Assembly (NCBI GenBank): GCA_029721435.1
Contig: CM056583.1
Span: 45,909,120 to 45,973,119 of the forward strand
Source: Gymnothorax reevesii
Taxonomy: Eukaryota; Chordata; Actinopteri; Anguilliformes; Muraenidae
Length of the DNA: 64,000 nucleotides
Direction of reading: 5' to 3'
Every line of letters begins with the position of its first letter. The first letter of the stretch is position 1. The notes under the pieces were generated by a model. The model did no database searches. It was not told where the DNA came from and saw nothing but the letters and a program-made list of their open reading frames with translations. Shown piece by piece: positions 54,279-64,000 of the stretch. The position numbers and the translations under genes were made by a program.

Positions 54279-55312
54279 CTTCAGAAAAAGATTATTTTCT
54301 GTTAATTCAAGATAAATGGGTAAATAATAAAAAGCAGACCCTCGTCAGTCCTGTTAAAGGGCTACTTGCAAGGTGGAGGAACTATGGAGGAACTAGATTA
54401 GCAAGAAAAAGAAAAAAAAAATATATATATATATTATTTTTAATTTTTTTTGCTACTTGCAAGGTGGAGGAACTATGGAGGAACTAGACTTGCAAAAAAA
54501 AAAAAAAAATATATATATATATGTGTGTGTGTGTCTTTTCACAATACAGGGTAACAAAAGGGTGACATAAACATGAAAATTTAAAATTATTCAAGGAACG
54601 AAAACCAACTTTATTTGATTCTTCACTGGTATAACACTGGCACATAACAGCAAGAAGATAGTCAGTGCAATCATGACAAAATGGCATCAGAACACAGCAG
54701 ACAGAATACATACAGAATACAAGATCTTGTAGATTCCAAACAAAAATTCTTTGATATTTACAAAACAACTTAAAAAAACATGTAAAATTCAAAGCCCAAA
54801 TTCCACTTTTCATACTGTCATTTTATAGGTTTTATAGACTACTTTATATTTATATTACTGTTTTATACATGACACAATTGGTATGGAACCTGCACAGGCT
54901 CATTTTATATACTGCGTCTGTGTGTCAGTTAGTTGCTCTCTGAACGAAGTCGGTGTGTATGGTGAAGTTAGCAGTGTCTCTTTATTTTATTTTCATTTAA
55001 AAGTGTGCATTTTTAAAACCACAATTCTCAAGCGGTAATTCAGCTTGTATAGCGGATCATTTGTGTTCTACGCTGCCTGTCCAAAAGTAGTTGCCGTTAG
55101 GATTCAAATAAACAAATACTACGACCGGATCATAAGTGCAACGATTAAAAGCCTATGTTTCAGTTGGCAATGATTATTTTTCCCCTAGGGTATTTAGTGT
55201 GTAGCTTCTCATTTATTTAAAAGGTCATGTCGCAAGATGTATCCTTTGGTGGCGGAGATTCAGAGGGGGCAAATTATAGGCCCTCACCATTATTAATTAT
55301 AAGCTATCATAA
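54279..55312. other. prlr intron; duplicated 38-bp block and microsatellites
   Basis: GCTACTTGCAAGGTGGAGGA ACTATGGAGGAACTAGA occurs at 54361-54397 and again at 54452-54488, each followed by A-tract and (AT)n; the second also has (GT)n (54520-54533). No upstream prlr exon is recognised here or to the right edge. Confidence 0.7.
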
Positions 55313-55625
55313 ATGTTATTAATCAGACAAAAAGAAAATCCACGTAACGATGGGTTGCGCCTTTTTATCCCCCCGGTATATAATGCGGGGGGATATAGCG
55401 ATCAGTGTGTCCGTCTGTCCGTCCGTCTCTTTATAATAAAATCGTTTCCGGACCAGAACTCGAAAACTATACCACTTACAAACACCAAATTTGGTATGGA
55501 GCTTCTCCTTATGGTCTCGTTGTGTCTTTTGGGGGTTTCGGTCCGTCCGTCTGTCCACACAACCTGTAGGTTACACAACCTACAGCCGGGGGGATACGCC
55601 ATTGCCAGATGGCTCTTGTTTAAGA
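55313..55625. repeat. Dispersed repeat with GTCCGTCTGTCC motifs and hairpin
   Basis: A 9-bp inverted repeat ATCCCCCCG ... CGGGGGGAT (55367-55394, 10-base loop) is followed by GTCCGTCTGTCCGTCCGTC. The latter partly recurs as GTCCGTCCGTCTGTCC at 55542. GTAGGTT-ACAC-AACCTAC (about 55566-55583) forms a second hairpin before CCGGGGGGATACGCC. Open frames on both strands look compositional. Confidence 0.6.
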
Positions 55626-55684
55626 TAAGGAAACATATCATACCATTATGGAAATCTTATAAAGAAGTGTAGTTTTTATACTGA

Positions 55685-56195
55685 ACGATTTATTGAACAC
55701 TCCAAAACCTTAATTTTGTTTTTTTAAGCCATTCAGAGGTGGACTTGCTGGCGTGTTTCAAATTATTGTCCTGCTGCATCACCCAAGTGCTTGAGGTCAC
55801 AAACTGAGGGTCAGACAATCTCCTTCAGGATTTTCTGCTAGAGAGCAGAATTCATGGTTCCATCATTTATGGCACGTCGTCCAGGTCCTGAAGAAGCAAA
55901 GCAGGCCCAGACCATCACTCTACCACCATCATGTTTGACTGTTGGTATAACATTCTTTTCATGAAATGCTGTGTTAGTTTTACGCCAGATGTATTGGGAC
56001 ACATATCTTCCAAAAATTTCAACTTTTGTCTCGTCAGTCCACAGATTATTTTCCCAAAAGTCCTGGGGATCATCAAGGTGTTTTTTGGGAAAAGTGAGAC
56101 AAGCCTTTGTGTTCATTTTGCACAGCGATGGTTTTCTCCTTGGAACTCTCCCATGGATGCCATTTTTGCCCAGTCTCTTTATTATTATTGACTCA
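55685..56195 (-). pseudogene. Tc1 transposase fragment (third family)
   Basis: Minus-strand 56116-55838 encodes the catalytic core: DFWENNLWTDETKVEIFG (first aspartate), HEKNVIPTVKHDGG and VMVWACFASSGPG. Both ends are missing and I see no TIRs. It abuts a Harbinger fragment at about 56196. Confidence 0.85.
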
Positions 56196-56197
56196 TG

Positions 56198-57125
56198 AAC
56201 ACTGACTTAAACTGAGGCAATTGAGGGCCAACGAACTGCGTCAGACACCTTGACACAGACGCCTGTGATGTGTATGACATCACCAGCCTCTCTCTGGAAC
56301 GACCCAGATGCCAGGAGCGACAGCGCAGTTCTGACGTTGATGACCACGGGTATGTTTTGCGGATAATTGCTGCGGCTGGATAGCTGTTCATCCAGAAGTC
56401 GGCAAAGATAGATGATTGCCTCATGCACGGTCCAGGCGAAAGCGCTGGATGCACTCGATGTTTGTTTGTCCCAGGATGTCCAAACGAAACCGATATATGC
56501 GTGTTCGTCTTCGAGCTCAGCGCGCTCCTCTTACTCTTTCCCAATCACGCAAGAGTGCAAGCAAATGCAGGACTGGCATTTTCGCTTTAGATTTTGAGGG
56601 CATGGTAGAATGATGGTCTTATGTATACTAGTATTGATTAATTGTTTTGCGTTTGTAATTTAACTGATTGGAGAAGAGGCTGATGCGTAATATCATGTGA
56701 TGATTTTGTTTGATAAATTATCATAGCTTTGAGAAATGTAATTTAGAAATAAGGAAGAACAATCGAATATTTAATGTCTCAACCTTTACCATGTTAAATA
56801 AAATAAAAGTAATGTTAAAATTCGGCCTATAACCTACATCAAACGCAATATTCAATTTCGCCTAATGTTGGCGCTTGACCTTAATACAGCCCTCAAAAGC
56901 GCTTAACAGAAAAAGCGCGTAAGCCAGGGGGAGAATACGCGTAAGTGTTATTTGCATGAGAAACGCCCGGAAACGCCCCGATTTTGGCCTTGCTCCGCCC
57001 CAAGCGCGTAACTGCCTTCAAGGCGCGTAATGCACAGACTTAAGTCGAGGGGAGAATACGCGTAGACTGAAAAGCACGTAGCTACGCGCTTTTTTCGACT
57101 TAAGCGCATGGGAGAATAGACCCCT
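56198..57125 (-). mobile_element. PIF/Harbinger 5' part, truncated
   Basis: The outer end at 57125 reads AGGGGTCTATTCTCCCATGC on the minus strand, with repeated GGAGAATACGCGTA-type subterminal motifs (about 56930, 57050). It runs into a transposase 5' exon and is cut at about 56198, where the Tc1 fragment begins. Only one end is present. Confidence 0.7.
56207..56590 (-). pseudogene. HARBI1-like transposase N-terminal fragment
   Basis: Minus-strand frames encode VHEAIIYLCRLLDEQL, then VRTALSLLASGSFQREAGDV. The L-ATGSFQR-GD pattern is the hallmark of the N-terminal helical region of Harbinger nucleases. A frameshift lies around 56430. The catalytic DDE part is missing. Confidence 0.75.
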
Positions 57126-58735
57126 TTGTAATGGTCAGAGGTGTATAGTGACGTAAAGTAGCCTACTTAAGTAGTTTTTTTTTTTCCTTTTTTTTTGAGG
57201 ATTTGCACTTCACTTGAGTTCTGCCTTATAATTTTTATCTTTTAAAGGTCGTAGAGTAAAAGTATACTTTCACTTCGTTACGTTGACACTGGCCACTTCA
57301 TTATTCGTTACTAATTAAAATATGAAAGTAATTAATCTTAAGGATTATCCGGATTTGGCGCGTGCAAGAACAACGGTGCTGGGCAGGGTATCTTTGTGTA
57401 GATGTTGCCAGCGGACATGAAGCTCAAATTTATGCACGCAGTTACAATATTCTATCACTAGATGGCACACCAGGATCAGTTATTGAATACTCACAAGCAA
57501 GCTAAGCTGAAACACGGTTTTATGGATGAGTTCACTATCAATTTAAATGCAGGATTTCTACTTTTATTAAAGCATTTACATTGTGACATTGACAATTTAA
57601 GTTAAGTTAATCCTCTGAGTGTTTATTGCACTACAGTTTAAGTGCTATATTTTAACACGGGACAACTAGGCCTCTTCAATACTAATGATTTCTATAGCTG
57701 AATGTATAACATAGCAAGTGACTGTTCAACTCTGACAACTGTACACTGTCTGTTGTATGCAGTCCTATATTGATTAACTATACAACGAGCTATAACTTGT
57801 GTTTAAGTAGTGATAACAGGGCTATATCTTAGAGTAACGATTGTGCCAATGCAACTGGAGCTTAAACTTGATTATGACAAAGCTCTTCATCAACCCATTC
57901 AGTAAGAATTAAAAATTTCCAGAAGATGATTTTGTAGCTCTGCATGCCTACTGAATATGCCTAATGTGCAAGTAGGAAATTCACTTCAAAGTGAATTAAA
58001 TACCATTCTCCATGAAAGAAAACAACTTTAGTGTTGTGTTTTAAATGTTTAATCCATGATGTATCCAAATGGATGATTCGATCATTTTCACAGTTAGTCC
58101 ATTTCTATCGGAATAGGACCTAAGTCTCTTTGTTTTGATTGTCTTTGCAGAGTTAAGTGCAAACTTATACCTTAAATAAAGATAATTTTTAAAATAGTTT
58201 TTTTCAGCTAACTGTAAGACCTTGAATTTTGTTCCCAGATGCCAGGAAAACGCATATTTGGCACTTTAATTTTCTAATTTTTCTCAAGACCTGCCAGCCA
58301 TAGTAACAGTTGTAAAGACAGTGGACATGTTGGGCAACGACCATTACCCGATAATTTCAGTCTGATATCATCTTATGACTCGAAAAGTTTTGTAAGAAAG
58401 AATTTATTCACTATACTGTTAGTGAATAACATTTGGGCAAATCTACATGATACTTTCTCATTTTAATTTCCCACATCCTTTCAGTTTAAACTGATTTTTA
58501 TGTGACATTTTGGTGTCCTCTTTCAGCCAAAAAAAAAAAAAAAAAATCATTTTAATTAATATAATTTAAAAATAAAACTACTTGGATCCAAATATTAGTT
58601 TTATCTTCACTATATCTCTAACATGTGCTTAACAAAATAAACATGAATTAAATGCATCAATCATTACCTGCTGATAATAAAACTATGAGCAATATCTGTC
58701 CCTGAAATCTCTCAAGTATTGTGAAAACATGCATA
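57126..58735. other. No gene seen
   Basis: AT-rich sequence with an A-tract at 58530-58547. No coding, RNA or repeat feature is recognised. Confidence 0.5.
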
Positions 58736-59575
58736 CACTACCAGTCAAAAGTTTTAGGACACCCCAATTTTTCCAGTTTTTTATTGAAAATTATGCAGTT
58801 GCAGTCCAATGAATAACTTGCAATGGTACAAAGGTAAGTGGCGAACTGTCAGAAGTTTTAAACAAAAGGTAAGGTGACCCCGGTTTTTTGTACGCTGTCG
58901 AGTAGGTGGAAGGACGGTTCCTCAGTGTGTGACATCAACTGTCAAACATGGAGGAGGAAGCATGATGGTCTGGGGCTGTTTTGCTGGATCCAGGGTTGGT
59001 GACTTATAGAGTGTAAGGCATCCTGAACCAAAACAGCTACCACAGCATTCTGCAGCGCCATGCTGTACACTCTGGTATGTGCCTACTTGGTCAGGGGTTC
59101 ACCCTACAGCAAGATAATGACTCAAAACATAAGTCCAAGCTCTGCCAGAACTACCTTAGGAAAAGAGAACAAGATGGTAAGCTTGAAAACATGGAGTGGC
59201 CCGCACAGTCTCCACACTTAAACCCAATCGAGATGGTTTGGGATGAACTGGAGAGAAGAGTGAAAGCAAAACAACGTACAAGTGCCACACATTTATGGGA
59301 ACTTCTGTGACAGAGTTGGGAAGAACTTTCTGAAGAATATTTAATTGCCGCGAGTGTGTTCAGCTGTTGTATCTGCCAAAGGGGACTACTTTGAATCAAA
59401 AGCTTAGAATACATTTTGATTTATAAATTGATTCCATGATTTCTTTAACTTCAATTGTTAATTTGTTCCATCATGTTTATACTTTTATTCCAGAGTACAA
59501 TGAGACATTAAACTGCGTAATTTTCAACGAAAAACTGGAAAAACTGGGGTGTCCTAAAACCTTCGGCTGGTAGTG
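58736..59575 (+). mobile_element. Deleted Tc1 element (840 bp, fourth family)
   Basis: The ends CACTACCAGTCAAAAGTTTT and inverse (to 59575) are flanked by TA (58734-58735, 59576-59577). An internal deletion removed the N-terminal half of the transposase. Confidence 0.92.
58870..59310 (+). pseudogene. Tc1 transposase C-terminal remnant
   Basis: It contains GGGSMMVWGC-type sequence near 58950, FTLQQDNDSKHKSKLCQNYL (second aspartate) and SPHLNPIEMVWDELER (catalytic glutamate). It is open from 59077 to 59310 and broken upstream by frameshifts; the first catalytic aspartate is lost in the deletion. Confidence 0.85.
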
Positions 59576-59577
59576 TA

Positions 59578-61560
59578 TATACACTTCAGTGACTACTGGA
59601 GTCATTTTTGAGAGAGAATTTTAGAGATTTTTACTTCCACATTTGAAAAAGCCATGCCGGAAGGGATGTAACAATAGAGATAATTAAAAAATATAAGTAT
59701 TTTAACCCTATTTTTGATACTGAAGAGGTTGCAAATGTTTATGTATATGATGGACAACAGCTTTATAATAACAAGCCTGCTTGGCATCCAAGAGTCCAGG
59801 AACAGTCCAGGGTTTGGAAAAATCATGGTCATAAGTTAGGAATACAGTTGCGGTGTGAGATGAAGCAGTGGAGTTCATGGTGGACAGAGAACATAGCTGA
59901 TAAGGAAATCGAACAGAATGTTTAACTTACAGGGACTGGACACGATAACACAACTAAGGATAAATATTAGAAAGCTTAACACAGGAGATACAGGCCGGGA
60001 ACAGCGGATGGAAAGACAAATGAAACAAACAAAGGAATCATCACAATACAGAATTAGGGATACACGGTTAGTAAAAGGTCTGCTAAACAAAGCTAGACCC
60101 TGAGTGAGGGGAAAGTGGCTGTTTAAACAGAGGGAGAGCAGGTGCTGGAAATCAACTGGGTGAGTAGGATGTTGGATGGAAAAGCTGGAGTGGAAATCTG
60201 AGTCTGGAGGCGGCATGTAGGAAAATCCGGCCCAGACGTGACACAGAGATAGGCAAGTGCCTTTGTGCGTGACCGGCTTTTACTTCTAAATGTCAATATA
60301 CTCGTACATACCGTTGGGCATAAGCTAACAATGTTAAATGTAGAGTTAGAGTTATTAGCTGGTGGGTTAAAAGATAGCTAAGCTGCCTTACAACTATAAA
60401 TACGTATTGCTAGTTGCTTCTCATAACTGCAACCATTATGCGGATAATTCTGAAGTTTCCAAATCTTAGAACTCGAGACTTCCAGTGCAAGTTCACGTTT
60501 TTGTCAATCTGAATCTCTGACGGATCCATGGCTGCTACTCCCACCAGCAGCAGTATTTTGTCGATGTACGCTTGAAACCCTACCAGCAGTCAGTCTCACC
60601 AGGTCTTGGCCTTGGCATCCCATCCTGCTCTCCATCATATCGCTAGGAAAGTCATCCTGGATCTAAATTGAGCATTAGCCATTACCGTTCTTTTCTTTCG
60701 TAACAGATATAGCAGTTAGGTCTCATCTCTTCACCAGCACATAACGTGCCCAGCCAATAAAGCAAGCGCCGTTTATTTTCTTGTCGGTGGCTGTTGAGCT
60801 GAAAAATTGAGGAGGGTGGAATTGAACTTCAGTCATTTATTTGAAGTGATATTATGTGAACTCAGAAAACCTGCAATACTATCAGATGTGGCCAGTACTC
60901 CTCCAGAAGGTAAGACGATGAATAAAAATGCGTTATTTCGATGCAAAATTGCATTTCAATCAAAGATGATGTTATTCAGATGCTTGTTGCTAATTTACGT
61001 TTTCTTCATAACCCTTGAACACTCCAAGGCGTATCCAAAGTAAATTTGAAAGCTGTTCTTGACCCGTTGAGAGAATATGGATGGTTTTGGTCTCTTTTGA
61101 AAGGAAACACCCTGAAGTTTTTCCCCCCACTGAAAGAATCACTGTTAGAGCTACTGCCATTCAGTAATCTAAGTTGGAACACACTGAAGTAGAAGGTTTT
61201 TATTCTTGCCTGAATTTTTTTTGCAAACAGATGCCTACCGATGAGTGTAGCTGGGACTTATTACCTGAAAAAACACAATGGGACCACAGCATGAAGCTGT
61301 GACACAGGCGTTGATTAAAGCTGCTGGGATGATTATATTTTGAAATGGTTGGCATCAAGTGAATCACAAGAATCTTAGCTTTCCAAAGATATGTGGCGTA
61401 AGTATCTCACGTTACATACAAGCTGTGTCAATGAAGTAGTTTGTTTTTAACTTCCCAGAGTGACAAGGGGTTAGACAATCGCACTGCACAGGTTAGACAG
61501 TTTGCATTCAGTATGAGCTAAAAGCAAACATGGAAGAATAGTTTCTCTTTTTTGTTAACT
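59578..61560. other. Intergenic/intronic with a repeat fragment, no gene recognised
   Basis: The stretch 59817-60245, ending CCGGCCCAGACGTGACA, has the purine-rich composition of the dispersed repeats elsewhere in the window. A frame at 60807 (MRRVELNFSHLFEVILCELR, donor-like GTAAGA near 60910) could be an exon but has no recognised family. Confidence 0.45.
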
Positions 61561-61584
61561 GAATACCATTTTATAGCTACAGTA

Positions 61585-62190
61585 TTGCACTAAAGGAGAA
61601 TGCCGGTGTGAAATTGACATGGGGTGTATTGAAACATGATAACGAGTACTAACTTTTGTTGAATACCCCACCTCCGTACGCACGCTACATTTCGAAATAC
61701 ATAAGTGCAATTTGTCTAAATACATAAGTCGATTGACGAGCACGAACGATTAGATTCCAATCTCTTCCCCTATTCTTCCTATTCGTTCGTGCTCGTCAAT
61801 TGGCTTATCGGGACTTTTAAGATGGAAGCGACTGGAAACTACCTCAAGGTACTGTTTGTATTGACAATATTTTTTAATAAACTACCTGCGCATTTTCAAA
61901 GTTCTCAGTGCCTCGTTTTAAATGTCAGGGCCCTCGGAATTCTACCAATGAAGTGTGGAGCTACTTTGAGCCTTGTTTATGATGAAAAAAAATTCAAATT
62001 CTTTGCATGGCAACGCTATGCCCTATTCACTACTGCTGTAAGCCACTTGGGAGCTGTGGCTAAAAAGCCATGTATTTCAAACTGCTGCGTGTGTATGGAG
62101 GTGGGGTATTTGACAAAAGTTAGTACTCGTTATCATGTTTCAATGCACCCCTAGTCAATTTCACACCAGAATTCTGCTTTAAGAACTGAA
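61585..62190. mobile_element. Foldback element with ~110-bp inverted ends
   Basis: The left segment (61593-61700, GGTGTGAAATTGAC, GAAACATGATAACGAGTACT, ATACCCCACCTCCGTACGC) is the inverse of the right segment (about 62070-62185). An inner pair CGATTGACGAGCACGAACG / CGTTCGTGCTCGTCAATTGG flanks about 61750-61785. A 121-residue plus frame (61789-62154) has no recognised domain and partly reads the repeat arm. Confidence 0.8.
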
Positions 62191-62888
62191 CAGTGCGTTT
62201 AACTGCTGACAGATCATTCTAATCATAAAAAAAAATTGTTAATCAAGAAAATAATTAAAAAAGGTCAAGACTACTTAAAAGGGATTTTTATGTCCTCTGT
62301 TAATTTCAGAGCAGTCGATGTGTTGACGGTAGGGATGTAATGGTACACAGAAGTCACAGTTCGGTATGTACCTCAGTTTTGGGGTCACGGTTCAGTACGA
62401 GTTTCCTTCAACACAAAAAAAAGAAAAGTTGGAATCTCTGGGGTTTTGGATGCTCTCTGCTGCAATCGGAGGCTTATTTTGGAGAATTTTAAAGAAAAAT
62501 TTTGACCACTGATTTAGGAACAATTTTGGAATTGGTTGAGTGAAGATGCTTCTCATAGTCATGACGGGTGTGACTCATCATTCATGAATCTTGATTTAAT
62601 ACCAAGACTGCTCAACAAAGAGGAATGGGTTTAATGGAGTGATTAATCATGACTGCAAGCTGCCAATGATGCTGTTGTGGGCAGTCCAAAAATTAACACT
62701 TCAAGTTGTCAGTGATGTAATAAATTTCAAACATTCAAATTTGAGATATAAGAAATGCTATAAATAGAAATTGACATTGATTGACAAAATTTAAAGGTGG
62801 TCTAATTCCTAAAGGTTTTTTTATTTTGTATTTAAGCACATTGCTAACTAAAGAAATTGTTATCTTGGATGAATGACCAAATACAATA
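62191..62888. other. No gene seen
   Basis: AT-rich sequence between two repeat elements, with no recognisable coding feature. Confidence 0.5.
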
Positions 62889-63404
62889 CAGGCCAAAAGT
62901 TTGGACACACCTTCTCATTCAATGCGTTTCCTTCATTTTCATTACTATTCACATTGCAGATTCTCACTGAAGGCATTAAAACTATGAACGAACACATGTG
63001 GAATTATATACTTAACAAAAAAGTGTGAAATACCTGTAACTGAAAACATGTCTTATATTCTAGTTTCTTCAAAGTAGCCACGCTTTGCTCTGATTACTGC
63101 TTTGGACACTCTTGGCATTCTCTTGATGAGCTTCAAGAGGTAGTCACCTGAAATGGTTTTCACTTCACTGGTGTGCCTTGTCAGGGTTAATTAGTGGAAT
63201 TTCTTGCCTTATCAATGGGGTTGGGACCATCAGTTGTGTTGTGCAGAAGTCAGGTTGATACACAGCCGACAGCCCTATTGGACAACTGTTAGATACATAC
63301 ATAATTCTACGTGTTCATTCATAGTTTTGATACCTTCAGTGAGAATCTACAATGTAAATAGTCATGAAAATAAAGGAAACGCATTGAATGAAACTTTTGG
63401 CCTG
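62889..63404. mobile_element. Tc1-derived miniature element, 516 bp
   Basis: The ends CAGGCCAAAAGTTTGGACAC and inverse (GAAACTTTTGGCCTG) are flanked by TA (62887-62888, 63405-63406). The ends remain complementary for about 100 bp. Remnant text such as CTCTGATTACTGCTTTGGAC shows descent from a full Tc1. No transposase ORF. Confidence 0.92.
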
Positions 63405-63406
63405 TA

Positions 63407-64000
63407 CTGTACATGTTAAAAGCAAAGTCAGTGATTGAGAAAAACTGAGATTGCAAGGCATGAACAAGGCCAAGCAGCTTTTCACATGTACACTAGTAGC
63501 CCAGCTGCATGCGTTATTTTCACATACGCAGGTAGGAAATGCCTGAGTACAGAGTCTGAAGTTCTACAATGCACAAGTACAGTGCAAGCCCCTGCTCCAT
63601 GCTTACATCATTGATCATTTAATCTGATATAGCTTCACTGCTGCGTCATATAGTGTGATCGGATGTTCAAAGTGTTTGTTCACATAGTAGATAACTATAA
63701 AGCCCGGGAAGTGCAATGAGGTGAAAAAATATATTTTTGTATATTTGGCCTTGAGATAAGTTGTTCCCACGATTTATTTTACTTACTGCCATGTGATACA
63801 AGTCAATCCCTCAATTTGAGTTTACAAAATTATGGGAAGGACTTAAAGTAGACATGTATGGACTTGAAACTTTATAAAAAATTTTCGTATTGGGTATCAA
63901 CCAAAAGGGCATGCAACACTCTCTCTAACTATCAACACTTTTCACCTCGAGATGATAGAGGAATAGAGTAATCATGGATGTAAAATGGGCTTTTAGCAAC
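63407..64000. other. No gene seen
   Basis: AT-rich sequence to the right edge. No prlr exon or repeat is recognised. Confidence 0.5.

Noticed and set aside
54279..64000. Upstream prlr exons (D1, signal peptide)
   Set aside because: I looked for the cysteine/tryptophan pattern of D1 and the first half of D2 on the minus strand and found nothing; they probably lie beyond the right edge.
1..64000. CRISPR arrays, operons or prokaryotic defence systems
   Set aside because: The window is eukaryotic; direct repeats found are a minisatellite and transposons, without spacer arrays or associated genes.

Overview
The window is a transposon-rich stretch of a vertebrate nuclear genome, almost certainly a ray-finned fish. 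The evidence is intron-containing genes with GT/AG junctions, a prolactin receptor, many fish-type Tc1 elements with TA target duplications, PIF/Harbinger and hAT-like miniature elements, a tRNA-derived SINE, Ty3/gypsy retroelements and a long GGTTGCTA-type minisatellite. The species cannot be named from sequence alone.

Two host genes are present, both on the minus strand. (1) The 5' part of agxt2, the mitochondrial alanine-glyoxylate aminotransferase 2: a start exon with a mitochondrial presequence (17409-17499), exon 2 (14771-14835) and exon 3 (14492-14682). Its third intron runs off the left edge, so at least 14.5 kb of that intron is filled by transposons. (2) The 3' part of prlr, the prolactin receptor: the WSXWS exon (54137-54278), the transmembrane exon (51912-52008), the Box 1 exon (48688-48757) and the last exon with most of the cytoplasmic tail (47544-48521). 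Reading frames join exactly across every junction. From memory, AGXT2 and PRLR are also neighbours in the same orientation in human 5p13, so this looks like conserved linkage.

Layout. 1-4500: decayed Ty3/gypsy chromovirus on the minus strand. 5100-7690: intergenic or intronic sequence with inverted repeats and one copy of a dispersed repeat. 7694-14425: an old Tc1 element split by a Harbinger-like miniature element and by a 4.56-kb LTR retrotransposon that itself carries two insertions. 14492-17499: agxt2. 17610-33210: MITEs, a near-perfect 0.9-kb palindrome, a GC-rich island, a Tc1 element, a TIR element inserted at a promoter-like site, and copies of a 1.2-kb dispersed repeat. 33473-35049: minisatellite. 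36200-46250: more repeats, a decayed THAP-like segment, a reverse-oriented Tc1 and a SINE. 47544-54278: prlr, whose introns were enlarged by Tc1 insertions, including one element with an apparently intact 337-residue DD34E transposase. 55310-64000: Harbinger, Tc1-derived and foldback elements, with no host exon recognised.

No CRISPR array, operon or prokaryotic system is present. The most interesting content is the nested transposon architecture, the young Tc1 inside prlr, the recent palindrome, and the unclassified 4-bp-TSD TIR element sitting between two divergent exon-like ORFs.
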